A DNA stretch of 64,000 nucleotides, from contig CM069432.1 in NCBI GenBank assembly GCA_035610365.1, forward strand, positions 19,096,354-19,160,353, in the 5' to 3' direction. The translations under genes and the position numbers were made by a program. How positions within the stretch are numbered: position 1 is the first letter of the stretch; each line of letters starts with the position of its first letter. The notes beneath the pieces are model-generated. The model saw only the letters and a program-made list of their open reading frames with translations, was not told where the DNA came from and made no database searches. Shown one piece after another: positions 24,460-34,790 of the stretch. The DNA comes from Aquatica leii (taxonomy: Eukaryota > Arthropoda > Insecta > Coleoptera > Lampyridae).

Positions 24460-26100
24460 CAAGTAGTAGTTGTTTAAATGTTCTCCAAACGATCTTCCAA
24501 CCAGATCACGTTTCGTATAACGCTCGAACGTTGCTGGTGTTACACATGCCGAAGGGCACAAACCAAATTAAATTGTAAAAGCTGTCTTTTTACGGTCCTT
24601 TATGTGCCATCACTACACTATCAGTTTTTCCAGGCAGGATTACGCCTTCACTCACTAAGACTCGCACGGCTGCCTTCTCTGACGACTGAAAAAAAATTTC
24701 TTTACCGTCAATCTTAAGGAAATCGTTTATTATATCCAAATAGAATCCATACGTCTATTCCCAGAATATTTTTTTCCTTGATGTCGGCTACCAGTACTTG
24801 ATGGTCGAGTACTCCATTTTCCAAACCAATCACTTTACTTGTCCATGAGTATGTATTTCTTTGCCAGTCGCTTTTCAAAGTCGTACTGTTACTGATGATG
24901 TCTTCTCATTTTCCAATAATGTGTCAGGACAAACGATAGTCTTCGTCGCTCCTGTGTCAACCAGGAACTGAACATTTCGTTCATTGTCATCGAGATAAAT
25001 AGTGCATAACTGTTCAATTCGTTCTAGGCTTTTGGGAACTTATATTGACTTTTTCTTAAGCTTAGTACGGCGCCGTAGAATATGCAAAACGTGACAGTCT
25101 GTCAATGTCAGGTCTAAATTCTTAAAAGCTCTGAAACACGGTTTTTTTATGTTAATTCGAATACTTGTTGCAGATGAGCATTTCTCTATCTTCTTTAGAG
25201 CCACTATTAGAGACGTCGTTTTCTGCTCGTTGCTCCAAACATTAGCTGTAGCTGAGGCTTTAAAAGACTTATAAAATGCTGACCAAAGAACTTTTCTATC
25301 AAAATTTTGAAGATACAACGTCGAACTTCTGAGTGGTTTATTTTCGACGTTTCGTTACAAAATCTTTAAGTTGCTTCATTCTCTTGTTTAATTTGTTTTC
25401 AAATTAATTGCACTTTTTTTTTTAATTTAAAATACGTGCTTGCGTTTTGTCGTAAACAATCCTAATCTGGTTTTCAACACTAACCTGTAGTTGTTCTTTG
25501 ATTGCTTTCATTCGATTTTCAATGCTGGTTTGTATTTTTTCTATAAAGCTTTTAACGTCACTTTTGTAATTCATTTTTTTTCCAAGCACTAAATATTAAT
25601 TACGAGTAAATTTTTATTATTAAACAGGTTTCATCTGGTGGAACTAACAGTTTAATAAACAAACAAAAATATATAAAGAAAGCGATATTAAGTTACTTTG
25701 TTTACATGTTAAGATCGCGACCCGACACCAGACACTAATTGCCACAAATCTTTAAACTAATTTATTTGAACGAACTATGTATTTACACAAAGTTTCGATG
25801 TGATTATTATAATTTTAACGAATTTTAATACAACTAACACTAATGAAATGTATAGCTAACAAAACAAAAAAGTATTGGTCCTAGTCTTTTCTTTCGTTTT
25901 TATTTATCTACACTGTTTACTTTCATTGGCACTCATGTTAACTCATTTATTTAGACCGAAAAATTCTTCTTAATATTTAGGATGAACTTGCAGCTTTTGG
26001 CGGTTACTTTTTAAGTTCCGAACGAAGTCCTTCTAGAGAAGTCCACAAATGTATAGGTAAAAAAATGGTTCTAAAACAACAATGACGAGGTGTATACAGC
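24460..26100 (-). pseudogene. Ty3/gypsy copy C, heavily deleted
   Basis: Minus-strand scraps of the same family as 27496-34157, compressed by deletions: RT near 24460-24600, protease near 24650-25020, gag core at 25040-25318 (ATANVWSNEQKTTSLIV), gag coiled coil at 25380-25590. A PBS-like TGGTGTCGGGTCGCG lies near 25735, followed by an LTR-like AT-rich stretch to about 26100. It is the oldest copy by number of disruptions. Limits are approximate. Confidence 0.7.
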
Positions 26101-27490
26101 TTTTTGAGAACATTAACAAGCAAGCAAAATATATCAAACATTAAACACACTACTAATAGATCTGCGCATGATGTGCGAAGAAGGCATAGGCAATATAAAG
26201 ATTAAGATAAACTTGCGTAACTATAAAGAGGCTTGGTTTTTATTTAAAAAAATGACTGAGTGCTTTACGATAAGGTCAAAATTTATAGCAGAAGTAACAT
26301 TTGAGTACGTTACAAGTAAAAAAAAAAGAAACTGAGCTTAAACAAACTTATGAAGAACCGGGACAATCATAGTGAATGAACCAGGTAACGTAATACATGC
26401 CATCTAGAAACAGTATTAAAGCAGTTAGGTAAACCAAAGAAGCTTATCAGCTAGTTGTAGTTGACAAGTCTTTTGATCAAGTACAAGCAATAGGTTCTTA
26501 AACAAAGGTTTTTTCGGAGTATAGAACATGTAATTTATAAATGCAAAAAAAGAACTAATCAAAATACTGTATGAAATGTGACGAGGAAGGTCAGTTAAAA
26601 ATCGACTCTACCAAGAAACTATTTTAAGTGAGTGAAATAGATGGAAACGTTGAAAGCTAATTTATATAGTATATATTTCAAAGAAGTTTTGAATAAACCG
26701 CTTTCTAAAACCGCAACGTATAAAGATTGTAAGTTAACAATGTCAATGCATTTTCCCATTTGCACTAGAAATTTTGCCAGGAACTTCGTAGTAAATGTGT
26801 TCCTTAAAGACGATAAACTAACTAAAAGTTTTCTGGTGCTTAAGGGGCCCAATATATGCAGTAACCGTATTTTAATAACAAGAGCGGAAAATGATTTTAC
26901 TCTTTCCAAACCATCTTCTAGGTTTGATGAATCAGCTATAGAAACGTGGTTTATTCTACAACATTGTGGAAAAAGACAAGCAATACAAATTAAAAGATTC
27001 GTAGTGTTCCTAGTCATTTTAGGCTAATATGTCTAATTCGTTGCTTAACAAAAGTTTACAAACATGTCCTAGAAATCCGATTAAATAATGTAAATCATTT
27101 CGGTGAACAAAGAAGAGCTAAAAAATTAAGGAGTCAGAGTTTTCTGCAAAATTCAAGATATTTGACTACCTAAAAGACTTTGTGTGCGACCAATAAGAGG
27201 TAACACAAAAGTCGATTTTATACTATATACAGTGAAACTCAACAAATAGTTCGTTAACATAACCTTCTCTATTTTTGTGATGCTTATATCATTGTCACTT
27301 TGGTTCAACTTCAGAGCAGTTGGCTCACAATAATATAAGCATTTTTATTCTCATCCTTGGTGCGTTTTTTTTACGTCTTCTTTGCTTATTATAAAAAAAT
27401 TAAATGTCCAACGGTGAATTTAGTATTATACGATACAAGACATACAATACAATATAAATAGTAACAAATTTCAGTTTGTAATTTACAATT
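26101..27490. other. Unassigned stretch; possible old LINE scrap near 26450-26640
   Basis: Around 26455-26635 a broken + strand frame suggests a reverse transcriptase palm (DKSFDQVQ, then a YEMCRGRS-like piece), but the match is weak. Immediately downstream, 26619-27017 is open on both strands for about 130 codons with no family I recognise. Nothing else is seen up to the LTR at 27496. Confidence 0.3.
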
Positions 27491-27495
27491 ATTAT

Positions 27496-27950
27496 TGAAA
27501 CGTCCGAGAAATTACTTGCAAATGCAAGAGCCTTCTAGAACTGTTATCTAGTTTCTAGAAGATATAGCGAAAAGTGAGGAACGATCGAGAAGAATTCGCC
27601 GATGTCTATAAAAGCCGAAGATGGAAATCGTAGGTCAGTTATTGCTGGAATGTGAAAGCATGCAGTATTAAGAAGGTTATCAAGTTGAAATAAATACGTA
27701 TCGTTAGCACGCGCGGCGTTTTAAATAAATAACAGTGTACACCGAATCGAGTGAACGTGACTATCAGCTGTGAAATCCGAGAACGTTATCTTATCTTAAG
27801 TGATATAAATTATAGTGTAAGTGTTTTTATTAAATATTATTATTAGATTTAATTAGCTCGGTTAATTTAAAAGTGCATATTTTTCTAGAATAAGTAAACG
27901 TAGTTTGAATCGTTTAAATAAATTAGTTTTTAATAAATAAATTCGTAACA
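27496..27950 (+). repeat. 5' LTR of the full-length gypsy element
   Basis: Starts TGAAACGTCC and ends CGTAACA; 455 bp. It contains a TATAAAAGC box near 27606 as the likely promoter and AATAAA-type signals further down. It is identical to the 3' LTR except for one G/T difference near 27907 that I could find by eye. Confidence 0.95.
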
Positions 27951-27952
27951 TT

Positions 27953-27970
27953 TGGTGTAAGGTGTGGAGT
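27953..27970 (+). promoter_or_regulatory. Primer binding site
   Basis: TGGTGTAAGGTGTGG follows the LTR after two T residues, the normal place for a tRNA 3'-end primer site. I cannot name the tRNA. Relatives in this window have different bases after TGG. Confidence 0.6.
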
Positions 27971-28237
27971 TCGCAATCTAATATCGCTTCCGTTATAAAA
28001 ACATTCATCGCGTAAATATCTGTTAAGATTCGCGATAAGCGTGTTTATTTATAAAGTTAATATACTGTTTAATAAACTTTTTCTTTTAACAAAAGCGTGA
28101 TCGCGATTAAATTCGTTTCCGGACACTAGTGGTTTAATATTAATAAGTGGATAGTTATTAAATTTTGTGTTATACAAAAACTGCATTTTAAAAAGTAGTG
28201 TATTTAAAAACTTTATATTCGTGTTATATTTAAATTT

Positions 28238-31200
28238 ATGCCGGTGACGCGTTCGCAAACAGTTAAAATGGATGCAAAGCTATTTGAATTTCTTGAATCA
28301 ATTAAAAATGGTCAGGAGTCGATGAATAGAAAAATGGGCGAAAATTCACAGAAAATTGAAGAAAAACTGTCGGAAAATTCAAGAAAAATGGAAGAAAAAC
28401 TCTCCGAACATTCTCAGAAAATGGAAGAAAATTCTAGAAGTTTAAAAGAAGAAATACGAACGAGCATAGAAAATCAAATCAAAATTGTTCAAGAGGAAAC
28501 CCAAGCAGACATGTTAAACTTAAAAGAAGAAATTTGCGATTCTGTGAATGACATAATAGAAGAAGTACAAAACAAATTAGAAGAGAAGTTAAAAGAAAAT
28601 TCAAGAACCATAGAAGACAAGCTAGAGAAAAAATTGAGAGAAAGAATACAACTGCTTGAAGAAAGAATTACCCAAATGAATTGTCACGGTGAAGGAAGCG
28701 TCACGAGTGAAGATTTAATAATGGACCATCGAGAAGAAAACACTCACAAGTTCAAAGTTGTACCACCGAATTTTGATGGTAAAGTTCCATGGTCAACCTA
28801 CTACAAGCAGTTTGAAGCCGCAGCTACTGCTAATGGTTGGAGCAACAAGCAGAAAGCGACGTCTTTAATAGTGTCCTTACGTGGAGAAGCGCTGGGAATT
28901 TTACAAACTGTTCCGGATCATCTGCAAGAAAATTACGAACTCTTAATATCACGATTAGAAATGAGATATGGGGATGCTCATCTTCAACAAGTATACCAAG
29001 CTCAAATTAAAAGTCGGGTTCAGAAAGCTGCCGAAAGTCTTCAAGAGTTTGAGGCTGACATCGCCAGACTAACACGGCTTGCGTATCCTACAGCACCGGA
29101 TACCTTCCTGGAGCAGTTAGCTATTCAAACTTTCGTAGATGGCCTCCGAGACAGCGAAACACAGCAGACTCTCCGGTTAGCTCGACCCAAGACATTGGAT
29201 GACGCTTTGGTGCATGCTTTGGAGTTTGAAGCAGCAAAACAAGCATCGCAACGAGATGGTCATAGACTCTGCTGTGCTACAGAAGTACCCGCGCAGACAC
29301 TGGAAAGCATCGAGGAGATAGCGCGACGAATACTTCGGGAAAGAGGAGTGACAGCTTTGAACTGCGATGAAATAGGCCATGTACGACGGCATCGTACCAA
29401 ACCTAAGAAGAGGACTAGAAGAGCCCTCGAAAATTTGGAACGAGGCGAGCGAAAGAAACAAAAAGTAATCTCATCTAGTCAAACTCCGGAGGTTACAATC
29501 CAAATGGCATCGCCTAGAGAGCAATTGCATAGCATTTATCTCGATGGCAAGATCAATGGGAGAAGCGTCCAGTTACTGGTTGACACGGGAGCGACGAAGA
29601 CCATCATTCGTCCTGACATCTTATTGGAAAACGAGAAGACATCACCAGTAACAGTACGACTTCGAACGGCGACGGGCGACGAAATACCTACTCACGGACA
29701 AGTCAAAGTAACCATTGGTTTGGGAAATGGAGTACTCGACCATCAAGTACTGGTAGCCGACATCACGGAAGAAGTTATCCTGGGAATGGACGTGATAAAG
29801 AAGTATGGGTTCCATTTGGATATGAAGAATGATGTCCTGAAGATCGACAATGAAGAAATTCCTTTTCATTCGTCAGAGAAGGCAGCCGTGCGAGTCTTAT
29901 TGAGTGAAGACGTGACTCTGCCTGCAAGGACTGAAAGTGTGGTGATGGCACGCCTGGATGGAAATCTCCGGGAAGGCTACATACGCGCGATTGAACCAAT
30001 GGAGGGCGGTTTAGTTGAAAAGGGACTACTCGTTGGAAGAACTTTAGTACGAGTAAAGAACACGATGCCAGTAAGGATCGTAAACATCAACTCAGATCCT
30101 GTAACGCTGAAAAAGAAGACCGTGGTAGGCCAATGCACGCCAGTATCACAAATTGTGAGATGCGTGAAGTCGAACGAAGATACGTCGCCGAAAAAGTGTC
30201 CACAACATCTATTGGACATTCTTACCACCAAATGCCAAAACCTCAGCCAAGACCAGCTGGCTAAAGTTAAAGTGTTGATCCAAGAGTACCAAGATGTGTT
30301 CGCGCTGGAGAGTGGCTCCAAAAGAAGAACTAACGTGGTGAAACATAAAATTAATACCGGAGACGCTCGGCCGATACGACAACATCCACGCAGACTTCCT
30401 TTGGCGAAAAGAGAAGAAGCCGAACAAATAATTACGGATATGGAGAGAGAAGGCGTGATTGAACCTTCAAGTAGTCCATGGGCATCCCCAGTGGTACTCG
30501 TGAAGAAGAAAGATGGATCAACGAGGTTTTGCGTAGACTACAGGCAGCTAAACGACGTGACCAAAAAGGACAGCTACCCTTTACCCAGAATTGACGATAC
30601 GCTAGACACCCTGTCAGGATCCCAGTGGTTTTCTACGTTAGATTTAAAGAGTGGATACTGGCAGGTAGAATTAGAACCCAAGGATCGTGAAAAAACAGCT
30701 TTTACGATCGGAACTGGTTTGTGGCAGTTCACCGTAATGCCCTTCGGCCTGTGTAACGCTCCTGCAACGTTCGAGCGTTTGATGGAGACCATCTTGCGCG
30801 GATTGTCTTGGAAGACGTGTTTGGTTTACCTGGACGACGTGATCGTGGTTGGAAGGTCGTTTGAAGAGCACTTGAACAACTTGAAGGAAGTGTTCCAGAG
30901 ATTACGTGGGGCTAACCTCAAACTGAGCCCAAAGAAGTGCCACGTATTTAAGAAGGAAGTCCAATACCTTGGCCACGTCGTATCTAGAGATGGAGTAAGG
31001 GCTGACCCAGACAAAATCCGAGCAGTGCAAGCATGGCCAAGGCCGATCGACAAACATCAGGTCCGAAGTTTCCTTGGGTTGTGCACTTATTATAGAAGAT
31101 TTGTACCCGGATTTGCCAATATTGCCAAACCATTGACAAAATTAACCGAAGAAAAAGCAGAATTTAGATGGAATGAAGACTGTGAAAATTCTTTTAATCA

Positions 31201-32470
31201 ACTAAAACAGACCCTAGTCACTTCGCCGATTTTGAGTTATCCACGAGAAGATGGAAAGTTTGTTTTGGATACCGACGCAAGCAATATGGCCATAGGCGCG
31301 GTCCTTTCGCAGGTTCAAGATGGACAAGAAAAAGTTATCGCGTACTTTAGCAAGGTTTTGTCCAGGCCAGAAAGGAATTATTGCGTGACTAGGAGGGAGT
31401 TGTTAGCAGTCGTTAAGTCCATCGAACATTTCTACAAGTATTTGTATGGACGGAAAATTTTACTGAGAACAGATCACGCCGCTTTAAAATGGCTACTGCA
31501 GTTCCGTAACCCAGAAGGACAAGTGGCAAGATGGATCGAGAGACTGCAAGAGTATGACTACGACACAGAACACCGTGCCGGAAGCAGTCATCGGAACGCT
31601 GATGCCTTGTCTAGAAGACCATGTCCGGCGGACTGCAGCCATTGTTCGCGACTGGAAGAAAAAGTCGAATGCCTCCGGAGAACTGCTATGGTTGATGATG
31701 AGTGGGAACCTGAGCAGTTACGTCGCGAACAAGAAGACGATCCTGAAATAAGACTACTCCTGGACTGGAAAGAAAACGGCCGACGACCAACCTGGGAAGA
31801 AGTGAGTGCTTTGGGCAAAAATATCAAAGCGTACTGGGCGCAGTGGGACTCCTTGATAGTAGAAGACGGTCTTCTTAAGCGATCCCTAGAAAATGCCGAG
31901 GGCACGGGAAACAGACTGCAGCTGGTAGTGCCGAAGAGCAGGGTGACCGAAGTGTTGAAGCTTCTCCACGATGGGACATCAGGAGGACACTTTGGCATTA
32001 AGAAGACGTTGGGTAAAGTGCGAGAACGATTCTACTGGATGAACTGCAAAGAGGACGTCATGAAATGGTGCCGTAAATGCATAGTCTGCGCTTCAGGAAA
32101 TGGTCCAGCGAGAAAGCGCAAAGCACCCATGAAACAATACAACGTAGGAAGCCCTTTGGAAAGAGTAGCGATTGACATCGCAGGGCCGTTCCCAGAATCC
32201 GATTCGGGAAATAAATACATCTTGGTGGCGATGGATTATTTCACGAAATGGACGGAGGCTTATGCCATACCCAATCAGGAAGCAGCTACAGTCGCAGACG
32301 TATTAGTAAAGGAGTTTTTCTGCCGGTTTGGAGTTCCGTTGGAATTACACTCCGATCAAGGCCGCAATTTTGAGTCTGGGCTGTTTCAAGAAGTTTGCCG
32401 ACTGTTAGGAATTAAAAGACTAGGACAACGCCTCTCCATCCTCAGTCTGATGGCATGGTTGAACGGATGA
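28238..32470 (+). CDS. Gag-Pol polyprotein of the gypsy element
   Basis: A single open frame of 1410 codons. Residues 1-150 form a Glu/Lys-rich coiled coil and ~165-330 the gag core. A decayed zinc knuckle follows (NCDEIGHVRRH, with the first and last Cys replaced). The protease has VDTGAT with its Asp near residue 449. RT has YLDD with its aspartates near 866-867, RNase H has LDTDAS near 1011, and the integrase zinc domain (HHCC) lies at ~1243-1285. The first two integrase acidic residues are Asp ~1313 and Asp ~1373. The frame then shifts by one base near 32420-32435 and ends at an out-of-frame TGA, so the third integrase acidic residue lies in the next ORF. The start is the first ATG after the long leader. 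The protein would copy the RNA and process gag, but this copy cannot make a full integrase. Confidence 0.93.
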   Translation: MPVTRSQTVKMDAKLFEFLESIKNGQESMNRKMGENSQKIEEKLSENSRKMEEKLSEHSQKMEENSRSLKEEIRTSIENQIKIVQEETQADMLNLKEEICDSVNDIIEEVQNKLEEKLKENSRTIEDKLEKKLRERIQLLEERITQMNCHGEGSVTSEDLIMDHREENTHKFKVVPPNFDGKVPWSTYYKQFEAAATANGWSNKQKATSLIVSLRGEALGILQTVPDHLQENYELLISRLEMRYGDAHLQQVYQAQIKSRVQKAAESLQEFEADIARLTRLAYPTAPDTFLEQLAIQTFVDGLRDSETQQTLRLARPKTLDDALVHALEFEAAKQASQRDGHRLCCATEVPAQTLESIEEIARRILRERGVTALNCDEIGHVRRHRTKPKKRTRRALENLERGERKKQKVISSSQTPEVTIQMASPREQLHSIYLDGKINGRSVQLLVDTGATKTIIRPDILLENEKTSPVTVRLRTATGDEIPTHGQVKVTIGLGNGVLDHQVLVADITEEVILGMDVIKKYGFHLDMKNDVLKIDNEEIPFHSSEKAAVRVLLSEDVTLPARTESVVMARLDGNLREGYIRAIEPMEGGLVEKGLLVGRTLVRVKNTMPVRIVNINSDPVTLKKKTVVGQCTPVSQIVRCVKSNEDTSPKKCPQHLLDILTTKCQNLSQDQLAKVKVLIQEYQDVFALESGSKRRTNVVKHKINTGDARPIRQHPRRLPLAKREEAEQIITDMEREGVIEPSSSPWASPVVLVKKKDGSTRFCVDYRQLNDVTKKDSYPLPRIDDTLDTLSGSQWFSTLDLKSGYWQVELEPKDREKTAFTIGTGLWQFTVMPFGLCNAPATFERLMETILRGLSWKTCLVYLDDVIVVGRSFEEHLNNLKEVFQRLRGANLKLSPKKCHVFKKEVQYLGHVVSRDGVRADPDKIRAVQAWPRPIDKHQVRSFLGLCTYYRRFVPGFANIAKPLTKLTEEKAEFRWNEDCENSFNQLKQTLVTSPILSYPREDGKFVLDTDASNMAIGAVLSQVQDGQEKVIAYFSKVLSRPERNYCVTRRELLAVVKSIEHFYKYLYGRKILLRTDHAALKWLLQFRNPEGQVARWIERLQEYDYDTEHRAGSSHRNADALSRRPCPADCSHCSRLEEKVECLRRTAMVDDEWEPEQLRREQEDDPEIRLLLDWKENGRRPTWEEVSALGKNIKAYWAQWDSLIVEDGLLKRSLENAEGTGNRLQLVVPKSRVTEVLKLLHDGTSGGHFGIKKTLGKVRERFYWMNCKEDVMKWCRKCIVCASGNGPARKRKAPMKQYNVGSPLERVAIDIAGPFPESDSGNKYILVAMDYFTKWTEAYAIPNQEAATVADVLVKEFFCRFGVPLELHSDQGRNFESGLFQEVCRLLGIKRLGQRLSILSLMAWLNG

Positions 32471-33705
32471 ATCGAACAATGGGCAAGTACTTAGCCAAGG
32501 TAGTGTCCGAACATCAAAGAGACTGGGATCAGTACTTGCACCTCTTCTTAATGGCGTACCGATCATCCGTTCACGAAAGCACAGGTCAAACACCATCCTG
32601 TGTCATGCTCGGTCGTGAGATAAGATTACCATGCGATCTTCAATTTGGACGAAGACCGGAAGAAGAAGTCGCTGGAGAAGATTACGTCAGCAAGCTGGCA
32701 AAGAGGCTAGACGAAGTACATGAAGAGGTTCGTAAAAACACACAAATTGCCAGCGACAGGATGAAAACAAGATATGACGTCAAGGCGCAAAATGGTGGGT
32801 TTCAACCTGGCGATATGGTTTGGTTTTATAACCCTCAAAGGAGACGTGGTTTGTCGCCGAAGCTGCAAAGGCAATGGGAGGGCCCCTATGAAGTCGTGCA
32901 GCGTATTAACGACGTTATATACCGCATCCGAAAACCGCCCAGAGGCAAGCCAAAAGTGGTCCACGTCGATCGTCTAGCCCCGTTTGCTGGCGATAACCAC
33001 AATCCGCAAGTTCAGGTCCGAACCAGAGTAATAAGTAGCAGAACCAGGAATCCAATCGAAGAAATGGAGTTCGAAAAGTTTATGAACTTATACGGAGGTT
33101 CTGGAAAAGCTAGGTTCGGAGTTACCACCGAGGAACAACAAGATCTGTTCCAGACACAAAAAGATTACGCCATCGCACATTGCGTGAGCGAGAACCTTGA
33201 CATGTCCAAAGGGGTTGCAGTCGTGTTTAAAAAGAAGTTTGGGCAGCTAGATGAATTACGAAGACAGCAACCGGCAGTCGGAAAGGTTTTAGGACTACGT
33301 GGTGACGGACGCTTCGTTTTCTATCTAGTCACCAAGAAATACTCACGTGTCAAGCCGTTATACAAAGATCTGTGGCGAACATTATGGAGTCTCAAGAGAC
33401 AAATGGAGTTCCATCTTGTTAAGAAATTGGCAGTACCCAAGCTTGGTTGTGGCTTAGACCAATTGAATTGGAGGACAGTTCGAAACATGTTGGAGGTCGT
33501 CTTCCGAGGAACAGGCGTTCAAGTGTTGGTCTGTAGTTACCAACCGAGGAGAGTATTGGGTCAGGAAAAGTCCATTGACTGTTACTTCTATGGTCAAGGA
33601 AGTTGCCGAAATGGAGGAAGCTGCCGCTATCGCCACGATCCCTTTACCGGTGTCACATCCAGTCTCCTGTTCTGGGACAGAACAGTCCTAAGAAGGGGGC
33701 AGTGA
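32455..33705 (+). CDS. Integrase C-terminal part fused to macrodomain and CCCH zinc finger
   Basis: A 416-codon frame displaced by one base from gag-pol. Residues 1-10 hold the third integrase acidic residue (in VERMNRT) and ~118-178 the GPY-type integrase C-terminal module. A linker leads to residues ~222-362, which match the TARG1/OARD1 class of macrodomain: AHCVSENLDMSKGVAVVFKK, then VTKK (Lys 294), then GCGLDQLNW (Asp 335). In the animal enzyme the equivalent Lys and Asp are catalytic and remove ADP-ribose from glutamate. A CCCH finger follows, Cys376-x7-Cys384-x5-Cys390-x3-His394. There is no break between integrase and macrodomain, and the stop is 10 bp before the PPT end. I infer a captured host gene; it acts presumably on RNP or host ADP-ribosylation. 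Confidence 0.88.
   Translation: MVERMNRTMGKYLAKVVSEHQRDWDQYLHLFLMAYRSSVHESTGQTPSCVMLGREIRLPCDLQFGRRPEEEVAGEDYVSKLAKRLDEVHEEVRKNTQIASDRMKTRYDVKAQNGGFQPGDMVWFYNPQRRRGLSPKLQRQWEGPYEVVQRINDVIYRIRKPPRGKPKVVHVDRLAPFAGDNHNPQVQVRTRVISSRTRNPIEEMEFEKFMNLYGGSGKARFGVTTEEQQDLFQTQKDYAIAHCVSENLDMSKGVAVVFKKKFGQLDELRRQQPAVGKVLGLRGDGRFVFYLVTKKYSRVKPLYKDLWRTLWSLKRQMEFHLVKKLAVPKLGCGLDQLNWRTVRNMLEVVFRGTGVQVLVCSYQPRRVLGQEKSIDCYFYGQGSCRNGGSCRYRHDPFTGVTSSLLFWDRTVLRRGQ
33118..33540 (+). other. TARG1/OARD1-like macrodomain within the retrotransposon ORF
   Basis: This is the domain-sized segment between the integrase tail and the CCCH finger. It keeps the known ligand-loop and catalytic positions of the TARG1 class: the GVAVVFKKKFG loop, the T-K-K lysine and the G-C-G-L-D aspartate. 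Its length of ~140 residues is that of the free-standing animal protein. No introns remain, as expected for retrotransposon capture through RNA. Confidence 0.85.
33580..33636 (+). other. CCCH zinc finger at the retrotransposon C-terminus
   Basis: The spacing C-x7-C-x5-C-x3-H and the aromatic/basic content (CYFYGQGSC, CRYRH) are those of RNA-binding CCCH fingers. Only one finger is present. Confidence 0.85.
33690..33702 (+). promoter_or_regulatory. Polypurine tract
   Basis: A purine run of AAGAAGGGGG type directly precedes the right LTR, the usual plus-strand primer site. Confidence 0.8.
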
Positions 33706-34157
33706 AACGTCCGAGAAATTACTTGCAAATGCAAGAGCCTTCTAGAACTGTTATCTAGTTTCTAGAAGATATAGCGAAAAGTGAGGAACGATCGAGAAGA
33801 ATTCGCCGATGTCTATAAAAGCCGAAGATGGAAATCGTAGGTCAGTTATTGCTGGAATGTGAAAGCATGCAGTATTAAGAAGGTTATCAAGTTGAAATAA
33901 ATACGTATCGTTAGCACGCGCGGCGTTTTAAATAAATAACAGTGTACACCGAATCGAGTGAACGTGACTATCAGCTGTGAAATCCGAGAACGTTATCTTA
34001 TCTTAAGTGATATAAATTATAGTGTAAGTGTTTTTATTAAATATTATTATTAGATTTAATTAGCTCGGTTAATTTAAAAGTGCATATTTTTCTAGAATAA
34101 GTAAACGTAGTTTTAATCGTTTAAATAAATTAGTTTTTAATAAATAAATTCGTAACA
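33703..34157 (+). repeat. 3' LTR of the full-length gypsy element
   Basis: 455 bp, same limits and sequence as the 5' LTR except for about one base (TTTTAATCG where the 5' LTR has TTTGAATCG). Confidence 0.95.
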
Positions 34158-34724
34158 TTATTATATGTATGATTGGTACCTCTAATTGCTATGATCAGGG
34201 TTTAGCAATAATGACCATTATTGTACCATAAAAAACCTCCTTTTTAAAATGACTTTGAAGTTTTATTACATATCTACCAAAGTTTTTTACTAACCAATCT
34301 TGTTCAAACTAAATAAGCACACGCAGTCGCCATTGAAAACAAATAACTATTAAAATTTATATTCTACCAATTTGCATCTGTAATTACCTCCTCCAATGTA
34401 ATTTGCAATTACTTATTAAATATTGTCTAATATAGAAAACTATAAATAATTATTAAAATTTACATTTAAACTATTTTTATCAGTAATTACGAGTAACTAC
34501 TTTTTAAATGTTTCCCGATAGAAAACCATTAAAAATTGTTAACATTTGTTGAGTAATTACTCAGTAAATATTTCTAAAAGAAAACCACATCAAAAACCTA
34601 TAGAATCTATTTAAGATACCGCTTATAGGAAATTTCATTTAAAAACCTATAGACACTGTACTACAAAACACGTTGATTTCTGAAGATTGTATTATCCATT
34701 GTAAAGCTCAAAATGGGGTTTTTT
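34158..34724. other. Anonymous AT-rich spacer
   Basis: No gene or repeat is recognised. The TTAT target duplication of the gypsy element is at 34158-34161. Confidence 0.4.
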
Positions 34725-34790
34725 ATTATAATTTTAAATGATTTAATGCCTTTCCCATATACGTAACTGTTTTTTATTTATTAATTATTG

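Larger units (their letters stand above)
27496..34157 (+). mobile_element. Nearly intact Ty3/gypsy retrotransposon with macrodomain
   Basis: 6662 bp, flanked by the 4-bp repeat TTAT (27492-27495 and 34158-34161). Two 455-bp LTRs differ at about one position. The internal part has a PBS two bases after the left LTR, one long gag-pol ORF (28238-32470), a second ORF (32455-33705) carrying the integrase end plus extra domains, and a purine-rich PPT before the right LTR. The LTR near-identity means a very recent insertion. The break between the ORFs lies inside the integrase core and looks like a single-base mutation of this copy. Copies A, B and C on the other strand belong to the same family. 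Confidence 0.95.

Noticed and set aside
32455-32470. ORF overlap read as programmed frameshifting
   Set aside because: The shift lies inside the integrase catalytic core, and copy B reads through this point in one frame; a programmed site would lie between gag and pol.
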